The notes beneath the pieces were generated by a model. It was not told where the DNA came from, ran no database searches, and worked only from the letters and a program-made list of their open reading frames with translations. Source: Undaria pinnatifida (lineage: Eukaryota > Sar > Phaeophyceae > Laminariales > Alariaceae). From it: 64,000 nt of DNA. The DNA lies in the NCBI GenBank assembly GCA_012845835.1, contig JABAKD010000001.1, positions 12,911,501 to 12,975,500 on the forward strand, given 5' to 3'. Numbering within the stretch: the stretch's first letter is position 1; every line of letters starts with the position of its first letter. Positions 56,509-64,000 of the stretch are shown piece after piece. Position numbers and translations under genes: made by a program.

Positions 56509-56643
56509 CCCGTGGCCGGTGCTACCTCCCCTCCCATACTCTGTAGTCCTCTCAGTATCACGATATTCAGTTTGTCGTTATGCTGATCGGGCTGTCATCC
56601 CACACTCTCTCTCTTGGTCGCTGTTGTTAAGACGATAATTGTA

Positions 56644-58125
56644 TTACATCATTGGAGCATTTCCGAACGCTGCCCATGACTTGCTCTGAGTACTCAACGG
56701 GAAATCATTGATAACCCTGTATTGGTCCTCTGTCACTCCAGGGACCATGGAATATCCCGATGATCCTGGGGACACTACTTGGGCTAGCTGCATGTACCTC
56801 CATGCTGTTTTCGGGTCTTTCCAAAATGCTCGTTGCATGATGGTGGACAGATCGTCCCCCGCTAAAGCTCGTGAAACCGCCCCCCCCGATCTGAACGAGT
56901 GCATCGAGAAATCCCCTTCTACGCCTGCTGCGGCCGCGCTCTGCTTGAGAAAAGATGTCATTTGACTCGCTGAAAGTGGGTGAGCGCCTCGCACCGGCTC
57001 GCCACTCTCTCCTACCGTGGTAATGGTCGGAAACAGGTAACCCTTGTCCATGTCCCACCCGGCGAAGTTTCCTACTGCTATCCATTGTTCGACTGCTCTA
57101 ATGGCGCATGTGTCTGGGTGCTGCTCGTCGTAAGGAATGGTGAGCAAATGGTCTGCACCGTCTCGCATGGTCTTTCCCCACTGGAAATTGAACAGGAAAC
57201 CGCAATGGTTGGGAAGCCTCAGAATGCGTTGGATGAGGGTGCGCGTAAGTTCGTCTCCTCGCTTTGTTGTACCGAACGCTACCGTGAATAGAGCAATGTT
57301 GCGAGCGAGGGTCAGCTTCTCTACCTTATCTACCGTGCCCTGGAGGCGTGCTTGTAAAGGTGTTACGATAGCTGATAGGTGGCTGCGCAACAAAGCCGGT
57401 GCCTGTTTCACCCTCACGCCTGCTTTCTTTTGCTCTGCTCTCGTGAAAGCCATGTACTGGGTCACGATGTCGCTCCTGACTGGGTTCCCTACCCTTAACT
57501 GGTCGCACCATGCTGGCGCCACCCCGAGATCTCTCTCATACGCTACTGCGAGCTTGGATACGTAATTTGTTCGGAGGGAATCGTGGGCAAACCTCTTGTC
57601 GCATAGACCTCCCGTTCTGCAGGAATCTGTGAGTGTGTCTGTCCCCACTGCCTCGCAGTCTACGTGGTGTACGACTGTGCGTCTCCGCTCTCCGCATGCG
57701 TCTAACCAACAGAGGAACTGAAGAACGTCTATTGGTTGTGCGGCCGCCATATGTCTGGCGCCTTTCCCCACTCGTGATCTGAGAAACCTGTTAAACAAAT
57801 CCGTTGTCTGATTCCTGCTCTTTACCGATGCTAATGCTGCTACGGCGGCGTGGAACTGTTCCTCTCGCCGCTCAATGGCCTTCTCATCTACTAGCATCGG
57901 CGGGGTTGTACTTTCACTGACGTTTACACTCGGTTTCGCACAGAATTGGCAGAACCTGAATGCCTCGTCGTTCTCGCCATGACACATTGGGCAGAGTACC
58001 CGTGCCCGTACCGCTGATACCTTAACCAAAGGGTTATTGTGTGTGTCCGGGAGTGTCTTGTCTGCGGAGAACCCGGTGAGTAATGCTGCCATTTGTTGTG
58101 CCAAAGAACGAAACGGTCCGAGCAT
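56644..58125 (-). CDS. Tyrosine recombinase of a DIRS/Ngaro-like retrotransposon
   Basis: A 493-residue protein from an ATG at 58125. Its C-terminal half has the tyrosine-recombinase catalytic set: Arg289 in TTKRGDELT, His409 and Arg412 in HSFRSGG, Trp435 in AFWKDP, and Tyr444 in TAWRYMQL. An N-terminal zinc-ribbon-like motif (C45-x2-C48 and C59-x2-C62) may bind nucleic acid. The enzyme would join a circular DNA copy into the genome without a target duplication. It lies 132 bp downstream of the reverse transcriptase frame on the same strand. All catalytic residues are present and the frame is unbroken, so it could be active. Confidence 0.93.
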   Translation of the reverse strand: MLGPFRSLAQQMAALLTGFSADKTLPDTHNNPLVKVSAVRARVLCPMCHGENDEAFRFCQFCAKPSVNVSESTTPPMLVDEKAIERREEQFHAAVAALASVKSRNQTTDLFNRFLRSRVGKGARHMAAAQPIDVLQFLCWLDACGERRRTVVHHVDCEAVGTDTLTDSCRTGGLCDKRFAHDSLRTNYVSKLAVAYERDLGVAPAWCDQLRVGNPVRSDIVTQYMAFTRAEQKKAGVRVKQAPALLRSHLSAIVTPLQARLQGTVDKVEKLTLARNIALFTVAFGTTKRGDELTRTLIQRILRLPNHCGFLFNFQWGKTMRDGADHLLTIPYDEQHPDTCAIRAVEQWIAVGNFAGWDMDKGYLFPTITTVGESGEPVRGAHPLSASQMTSFLKQSAAAAGVEGDFSMHSFRSGGAVSRALAGDDLSTIMQRAFWKDPKTAWRYMQLAQVVSPGSSGYSMVPGVTEDQYRVINDFPLSTQSKSWAAFGNAPMM

Positions 58126-58257
58126 CCCTCGAAAAGCCTGCTCGGGCCGGTGTCGGATAAAACAATGTGCGCGTTGGTCGGTAACGGTGTCATGCTTGTG
58201 CGTGCGTGTGAGTGGAGTGCGTTCGATGGGTGAGACTCGTGCGTTGCGTTAACTTTG

Positions 58258-60381
58258 TTATTGTATTCCCCTGAAGTCCACTTCCACTGCTCTCATGCCC
58301 CACTTGTGGAAACGGTGTGCTATCCTGTTCCTCTGGTGGTGCGAGCGGAAAAACTGGCTATCCTCCCCCGGTCCTGACACCGGTTGAGACCTTACTGTCG
58401 CCTCTGCGAGTTTGGGAAACCACTGTAGCTTCAAGTCCGGCACTAGTATGACGGCGTGCGCCCTTCTCTCTGCCAAGTGTTGTAGTACGACGCCTACCAT
58501 ACTCGGGGGTGGGAAACAGAAACCAAAACACTCCCTCGAAGAGCTCGGCATCTTGCTGACATCCTGGCTCAACACGTCTACCCCCGCGCTTTCCTCCGTG
58601 TGGTAACGCGAAAAGAAAAGGAGCTTTTCTCCCGCCCCTTGAACTCCTTCTGGGATTCTCTGTGTCGACGCTGTCGTCGCCATCAAGTCCATGTCAAAAC
58701 CTCCCCAACTCTCCCAAAGTGTAGCAAATGCGCCCTGTGTCAAACGTACATACTCCTCGCCGTTTGCTCGGGATAGATCGTCTGCCTCTTTGTTGTCCGC
58801 GGAGCATACCCACCGCAAATTGAGAGAGAAATCTAGGTCAACCTGTAGCCAGAACAAACTGGTAATGACCTCGTGCATCCGGGCGTTTGGTGACTTCCCT
58901 TTGCGAAAAGCATAGAACACCGTCTGGTTGTCGACGTCTACGACTACCGTCGAACCTTGGATTTGGGACGGCCTGGCCATGCTAAACAGTCGGATGGTCT
59001 CGAGTAATGCGTAGGCTTCCTTCTCGTTTATGTGGGCCTCTACCCATTCATCGGGGAAATCGGCTGCCGCTTCGAAAAGAGTTTGGTCCGGGCCCCTCAT
59101 GACACCCCCCCAACCTGATGACGACGCATCGGTCGCACCTGATACTGATAATACTCGGTGTTGTGCTTGGAACCAAGTCGCTCCGTTCATGCGTGCCCGT
59201 ACCTCCAGCCATCTGTCAAATTCGGCTCTGAGACTTCCGTTCGGAGCTACCTTAACCGTCGCTGAGACTCTACTCTTTCCGGTGCGTTGGAGGTGTCCGA
59301 TCTGCTTGTACATGTGGAATGTATACAGGCTCGCGGCTGGGACCGCCACCGTCATGCTTGTACACTTCCCGGCTACCTTCTCCAGTTCTGCGAACGTGAT
59401 CGAACTCGCGTCTATCGCCGCGGTTATGAGTGTCTCTAACTTCACTAGTTTATCCTCTGGGACCTCGAAACGGCATTTCGCCGAGTCACACACTATTCCC
59501 AAGTACACTAAACTTGTCGTGGGATTAAATACGCACTTCTCCACCGACATGAAATATCCTGCTCTGTGGAACACACAGAGCGCCAAGTGTACCGCAGCTA
59601 GGGCCGCTTCGGCCTGTTGTTCGGGATTGCTATTGCGAGAAACGCGGAAATTTGTCAGGTAGAAATCGTCGATCCAAACCAGTACCGGTACATCTCGTGC
59701 CCTCAGGTACTGTCCTACTGCTTCGGACAGTGTGTGGTAAATGTACGGGGATGAGCACCAACCGAAACAAAGCACGGTCCAAACGTAGTATTCTCCTCTC
59801 CAGCACAGACCGAAAAATGTCCACGACTCCGGATCAATAGGGACATGGTGAAAACCGCTCTTATGGTCTAACGTTACCTGGTACGCTCCCCTCCACGCTA
59901 CCTGCGACACCTTTCCTACTCCGTCCATGGTAAAAGGGGTGCGTCTGCACATGTTATTGAGCCACCTTCCATCCCAGAACAGCCTGGGTTTGCTGGGCTC
60001 TACCCCTAACGGTAAGACTAGGTCGGGTGTTGGATGTTTTCCGGTATCCGCTATGTCCGACCATTTTGCCAGACATCCCTTCTCGACTAGATTGGCAAGT
60101 TCTGCGTCTACCCATAGTTCGAATTTGGGTGGCACATGGTTTTGGAAAATTGCCGGGGTGATGTCTCTCCCGTTGTACCGCCTTCCCATGAATACTCCTT
60201 CCGCTTTCGAATCGATAAACTCGTGAACTGTCACCCCTCCGAGCCATCTCAACATGGACTGTCTCTGATCCTCTGCGAGTTCTGCTAGGATCTCGTCTCG
60301 CCAGAACTCTAAGGCTGTACTCAAGTGTCCCGGGACGAAATCTGCTTCTCTTCGTAACGGGGCATTCTGTGGTGTGGGCAA
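58258..60381 (-). CDS. Reverse transcriptase-RNase H polyprotein of a DIRS/Ngaro-like retrotransposon
   Basis: About 707 residues from a TTG at 60381. Reverse transcriptase blocks are KPRLFWDGRWLN (131-142), LDHKSGFHHVPI with Asp172, LCFGWCSSPY (204-213), WIDDF with Asp238-Asp239 and YLGIVCDS. RNase H follows: TDASSSGWGG (Asp418), NEKEAY (Glu453), VVVDVDNQ (Asp482) and ADNKEADDLSR. The C-terminal MDLMATTAS and FPPPSMVGVVL blocks are typical of DIRS-class polyproteins. The frame is open upstream to 60549 with no ATG; the first in-frame ATG is at 60255 (residue 43). The stop at 60550-60552 is followed by GCAGTAAGG, so an acceptor here is possible. Translation probably depends on splicing or another mechanism. 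Confidence 0.95.
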   Translation of the reverse strand: MPTPQNAPLRREADFVPGHLSTALEFWRDEILAELAEDQRQSMLRWLGGVTVHEFIDSKAEGVFMGRRYNGRDITPAIFQNHVPPKFELWVDAELANLVEKGCLAKWSDIADTGKHPTPDLVLPLGVEPSKPRLFWDGRWLNNMCRRTPFTMDGVGKVSQVAWRGAYQVTLDHKSGFHHVPIDPESWTFFGLCWRGEYYVWTVLCFGWCSSPYIYHTLSEAVGQYLRARDVPVLVWIDDFYLTNFRVSRNSNPEQQAEAALAAVHLALCVFHRAGYFMSVEKCVFNPTTSLVYLGIVCDSAKCRFEVPEDKLVKLETLITAAIDASSITFAELEKVAGKCTSMTVAVPAASLYTFHMYKQIGHLQRTGKSRVSATVKVAPNGSLRAEFDRWLEVRARMNGATWFQAQHRVLSVSGATDASSSGWGGVMRGPDQTLFEAAADFPDEWVEAHINEKEAYALLETIRLFSMARPSQIQGSTVVVDVDNQTVFYAFRKGKSPNARMHEVITSLFWLQVDLDFSLNLRWVCSADNKEADDLSRANGEEYVRLTQGAFATLWESWGGFDMDLMATTASTQRIPEGVQGAGEKLLFFSRYHTEESAGVDVLSQDVSKMPSSSRECFGFCFPPPSMVGVVLQHLAERRAHAVILVPDLKLQWFPKLAEATVRSQPVSGPGEDSQFFRSHHQRNRIAHRFHKWGMRAVEVDFRGIQ

Positions 60382-62646
60382 CGGTTTCTCTTCTAGAAGG
60401 GTCTGGCTGTTCAGATCCGAGGTCGGGCGCTGCGTATGCCGATTGCCCTGGACTGCCCCTGCCTCGGGGTCACGCCCTTCGTCCTCGAGAAAATACGTTC
60501 GAACTCGATCTATGCGGCGTCTCCGCTCCTCCAGGAAAACCCTTACTGCCTATTTCGTGGAGCAGAAACAAGGTGTGATGTGTATGGAGCACGGGTTTGT
60601 GAATTTCTGTTATACGTTCGTGTCTTGTGTGGGGGGCACTTCGGGTCTTGTGAGGGGACACGAATGTGTATGTCTATTACGTTGGATGTTTTTCGAATCT
60701 ACTCGTCTATGTACTAGCGAGCGCGCGTCGTGCACAATCCTTGAAACCAAAGTCCCTGCCATAGTATCAAGGGCAAGGTTCAGAGGCTTGTCGGAGAGTG
60801 TGTAGCAGCTGGCACGTGGCTACCCTACTCTCTCTACAAGCCTGCGTGTAGCGGCTGCTGGCGTACCAGCCCAGCCTCTTTCAGAAAACCTTAACAATCT
60901 GGGGTGGAGTACTCATGTACAAAATTTCGGATCTCTTTCTGACTAACTCTCATAATATGGCAGTGTATTATCTGGCGCAATGTTTTGATGCGTACGAGGC
61001 ACCCTTCGTGGGTAAAATCCGGGAGTGCATTTCCGAACCGTGGAATATTATGGTCAAGTTTTCGTTAGGGTCCTACTCGATCCAGGATCTGTAATTTGCT
61101 TTAAACCCCGGTGTTTGTCCTATACGTGTGTGTTACACCCTCCGCTATCTGTACATGTAAGCGAGGGCTGCCTACTTGGTTCTCGCCGTAACCCAACCTT
61201 CTCAGTTTTCCTCCTAACGGACGAGGGACATAATAGGTGAAGAAAATGCGTATATATAAGTATATATGAATACATAAACGCAATATATATGATGTAACAG
61301 GTATCACACACCTATAGAAATAAAATAAAATAGAGCAATAAGCAATAAAAATAAAGAAAGATGTGCGTCGTGCCGACTCCTCCTGAGTTCCATCAACGCG
61401 TGAGCGTGCTCGATGTCGTATAAATATATTATTATGTGCTTGTCGTCCTGACCTCACGTTCTACCGTTCTAGTTTGCCTTCTAAAGGACGGGTAAAAAAT
61501 ATTCCAACGCGGCCCCGCGTCTATTCCCCTCCTTGTCCTCGAAACGAATGCATTGACCACTCGGCAACAAACCAATAACAGAAAACAAATCGACTTCCCA
61601 TCAAACGGCGTTACACATTCTAAAGTAAACTACGTACACCGTGGCGCAGGGGAAAACACTCCCTCTCCCCCTTCCCTCCGACCCTCGTGTGCTCGTCGGG
61701 TGCTCGTCCGAGGCTCTGCGCCTGTTCCGCTCATCCTCAATGCCTGTGCGCGACAAACTACAAACGGAAATCCGCGGCGCGAAAAAAAAAACCAAACCTC
61801 CGGTCGAGTGAAAATGTAATATGATACGTAATTGTACCTCGTGGTACGTTGTGGAAGAGACCACCCTCCGTTCGAGCGAAACCTGTACGTACTATACCTC
61901 GTGGTACGTGGAGGGGTATTGGTCCCCCCCCCCCTTTCGAACTTCTACCCGCAAGCGAACGCGCTCTTCAGTGAAAGGAAAATATAAAAACTCCGTCTAA
62001 TTACCTATAGTATTTAACCCGTAGCTTGTTGGGTGCTGAGATGCGTGCCCCTCGCGCTCTCGGCGTTCGTTTTGCATCTCACTGCCCTCGGTGCAAGCCT
62101 ACATAACAATCGACAAACCTTTTACAGAGAAAACATGTATACCCCGCTAATCTACACGATATAGATATGTTTCATACTGTTTCCTCGGGCCCTCGTCACT
62201 GGCTGCTTTGCGAACGCACTAACGAAAAACAAAACAAACCGGCCGCACCTGTCGACGCGAGCAGGCCGGAATAAACGGTCGACCAATCCTAGAAAAACAT
62301 TCCGCCTACCATGGTGCGGGGGGGAATTCTACGCTTCGGCGTTTGTCCCGGCCTCCTTATCTTCCGTGCGAATGCCCTGTGGAACAAACGAATTGTCCAC
62401 GTAAAACCAGCCGAAACACAGCGGACCACCATAAAACCAGACAGAACAGACCAACATAAACACCCCACCAATATAATAACCAAGCAAACCAACATAGACA
62501 CATTTTACCCGCGGAAAACAAACCAATCACAAACAAGTTTGCTCGAGAGGGGGTGTATATAACCGCTCGTCCATTATATATGTATCCCCCCTCGCTTCCG
62601 ACGTTCGTGTGCTCGCCGGCACTTCCCCGCCCGTTTCTACGTTGAT

Positions 62647-62962
62647 CTCCGATTGGCATTCTATCAAACCGAGGAAAAAGGCAACTATGGTATTAATTAC
62701 GTACTCCGCGTCTGGAGGGGTTAGGGCAAGTGGCTTTTACGTTCCCGACAAGAGTGTTTGTCGGTACTTGTACTCCTGTTACGCCCTGCGTCCCTCGTCG
62801 GTAATCGATCCGGCCGAAAAGACAACTATAATGATAAAATACGTACTCCGTTCGGGCTGAAGGGAGAACTATAATAATAAAATACGTATTCCGTACTCCC
62901 ATTAAAACCTCGCCGGTATTCGATCAGACCCAGAAAAAGAACTACAAAAACGTACTCCGCTC
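62647..62962. repeat. Diverged repeats ending in ACGTACTCCG
   Basis: Segments like ATCGATCCGGCCGAAAAGAC followed by AACTATAATRATAAAATACG and TACTCCG occur about three times (near 62650-62715, 62800-62895 and 62913-62962). They lie just 3' of the Gag frame on the minus strand. Confidence 0.7.
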
Positions 62963-62969
62963 CCCGAGA

Positions 62970-62974
62970 GGTGT

Positions 62975-63005
<31 letters not shown>

Positions 63006-63013
63006 GGGGGGGT
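62970..63013. repeat. (GT)n followed by a G tract
   Basis: GTGTGTGTGTGTGTGT is followed by about 24 G residues, directly downstream of the Gag stop codon on the minus strand. Confidence 0.9.
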
Positions 63014-63025
63014 TCGGGGGGTCAA

Positions 63026-63787
63026 TCAGTTTTGGCAGTTGGTTTGAATGTGCCCCGACTGGTGGCACCGGTGGCACACCACCTGGGGGCACGTGCTGTG
63101 CGAGTGGTCCGCGTTGAGGCCCTGTGCATCGCATCGTCCGCAGATCGCCCTCCTCCCGGGGCTCCCGGCTGCCACGCCCCGTCCCATCTGGCCGCGCCCC
63201 CTGCCGCCTTGCATGCGCCCCCCGCCCCGGCGGGGGGGGGTGTAGTGCCCCGTGCCGGCGCTTCCACGTCCCGCCAGCGGCGGGGGGCTGTAGTAGTGGC
63301 CCCTCCCCGCCGAGAAACGGCCGGTTGTGGTCGGCTGGCTGCGGGGAGTCCGGTACCCGTATGTCCTCCCCCCTCCTCCAAGTCCCCGGTTCCACCCTGG
63401 GAACTCGGCTACGACCGACTGTCCCCCGAGTTTCTTCAGGTTCTTTAAAGCCAGGTCTAGGGCTGTGTGGTCCACCGACGTGGCCCCGACCATTTTTTGG
63501 TGCGTCTCCTGATAAATGAAGAGCGCTGCCCTGACGGGCTGCTTCAGCGCTATGCACTTGTTCACTCCCGCGAGGAGAGTCGACACCGTCGTAAGTTCCC
63601 GCTTGAGTTTGGCTGGGTGCTGGCGACACAGCTCTATGAGTTGTGTGAGCATTGGCACGAGCTCTTCGATGGAAGAGGCGATGCTGTTGATGTCCCGCAT
63701 CGTCGCCTTGTCGTAGGCGTGCGTGTGATGCAGCAATGCGGTGAACTTCGCCGTAAACTGTGGTCGGGGAAAATCGGACGTGGGCAT
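63026..63787 (-). CDS. Gag-like nucleic-acid-binding protein with zinc knuckles
   Basis: A 253-residue protein from an ATG at 63787. The N-terminal half (to about residue 135) looks helical (INSIASSIEELVPMLTQLIE, TTVSTLLAGVNKCIALKQPV). The middle is Gly/Arg-rich (GGRMQGGRGRGQMGRG). The C-terminus has CGRCDAQGLNADHSHSTC (C-x2-C-x8-H-x4-C), then a classical CHRCHQSGHIQTNC zinc knuckle (C-x2-C-x4-H-x4-C). This layout fits a retrotransposon Gag that packages RNA. Its place upstream of the reverse transcriptase on the same strand suits a Ngaro/DIRS order, but the 2.5-kb gap leaves room for a different parent element. Confidence 0.75.
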   Translation of the reverse strand: MPTSDFPRPQFTAKFTALLHHTHAYDKATMRDINSIASSIEELVPMLTQLIELCRQHPAKLKRELTTVSTLLAGVNKCIALKQPVRAALFIYQETHQKMVGATSVDHTALDLALKNLKKLGGQSVVAEFPGWNRGLGGGGRTYGYRTPRSQPTTTGRFSAGRGHYYSPPPLAGRGSAGTGHYTPPRRGGGRMQGGRGRGQMGRGVAAGSPGRRAICGRCDAQGLNADHSHSTCPQVVCHRCHQSGHIQTNCQN

Positions 63788-63809
63788 TCCCAGAGTGTTG
63801 TGTAAGTGC

Positions 63810-64000
63810 CTTGTGCGAGTGCTTACACTTGTGCGTGATTTGTGCGTGTGCTTACGCCTGTGCGTGGTTTGCGCGTGTGCTTACGCCTGTGCGTGGTTTG
63901 CGCGTGTGCTTGCGCCTGTGCGTGGTTTGCGCGTGTGCCTTACGCCTGTGCGTAGTTTGTGCGTGCGCTTACGCCTGTGCGTGGTTTTGTGCGTGTGCTT
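63810..64000. repeat. 29-bp minisatellite at the window edge, over 6 copies
   Basis: GTGCGTGGTTTGCGCGTGTG followed by CTTACGCCT is repeated with small changes directly 5' of the Gag frame and runs off the window. It could lie in the untranslated leader of the retrotransposon. Confidence 0.9.

Larger units (their letters stand above)
60382..63025 (-). other. 2.6-kb stretch between Gag and reverse transcriptase frames
   Basis: No protein domain is seen apart from the ATG-less extension of the reverse transcriptase frame (to 60549). It has AT-rich parts near 61250-61350, a repeated TACCTCGTGGTACGT near 61840 and 61890, and a 12-A run near 61780. It could be an intron, a long spacer, or the join of two different elements. 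Confidence 0.5.

Noticed and set aside
56705-59662. Long plus-strand frames across the recombinase and reverse transcriptase genes
   Set aside because: They are antisense shadows of frames with full catalytic motifs.
63022-63629. Alternative long minus-strand frames overlapping Gag
   Set aside because: Only the frame from 63787 contains the zinc knuckles. The others are Arg/Pro-rich shadows of GC-rich sequence.

Overview
This window looks like nuclear DNA of an intron-bearing eukaryote with a repeat-rich genome. Very few long reading frames resemble proteins. The recognisable host coding sequence consists of short exons with GT..AG borders. The rest is microsatellites, minisatellites, tRNA-like retroposons, inverted-repeat DNA transposons and one large tyrosine-recombinase retrotransposon. 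GC content is intermediate, and CAG/CTG, TAC/GTA and GGT/ACC runs are common. A protist or alga (for example a stramenopile or red alga) would fit, but nothing here fixes the taxon.

0-9.5 kb: the best host gene is on the minus strand. Three exons (5432-5317, 4670-4514, 2307 to about 2095) join in phase. Across a 2.2 kb intron they rebuild a complete WW domain, followed by a second, degenerate one. A possible plus-strand exon lies at 7547-7699. Around these are a CCCTA array, a 45-bp minisatellite with a palindromic core, a 32-34-bp minisatellite and a G-tract-rich tandem repeat.

9.5-45 kb: mostly non-coding repeats. There are six copies of a tRNA-like SINE (here S1), four of a shorter retroposon (S2; one with an exact 11-bp target duplication, one split by a 904-bp foldback element with an 8-bp duplication), and several copies of a third dispersed repeat (D1). 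A second foldback element lies at 29891-30668. Several arrays have palindromic cores. A few weak exon candidates are listed with low confidence.

45.8-55.9 kb: a 10-kb nested transposon complex. Three head-to-tail copies of an inverted-repeat element (termini AGACCTACTATTATGG) are separated by identical 19-bp spacers. Copy B carries two further elements that also begin with AGAC and make 3-bp duplications. Copy C is rearranged and carries a 1,586-bp non-autonomous hAT element with a 33-bp inverted repeat and an exact 8-bp target duplication. Copies A and B also hold a polyglutamine reading frame that may be a captured gene fragment.

56-64 kb: a DIRS/Ngaro-like retrotransposon on the minus strand. 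A zinc-knuckle Gag-like frame lies upstream of a reverse transcriptase-RNase H frame and a tyrosine recombinase with its full catalytic set. A 68-bp direct repeat pair sits at the 3' end. The reverse transcriptase frame has no ATG for its first 98 codons and is 2.5 kb from Gag, so splicing or a composite structure is likely. The element probably runs past the right edge of the window.
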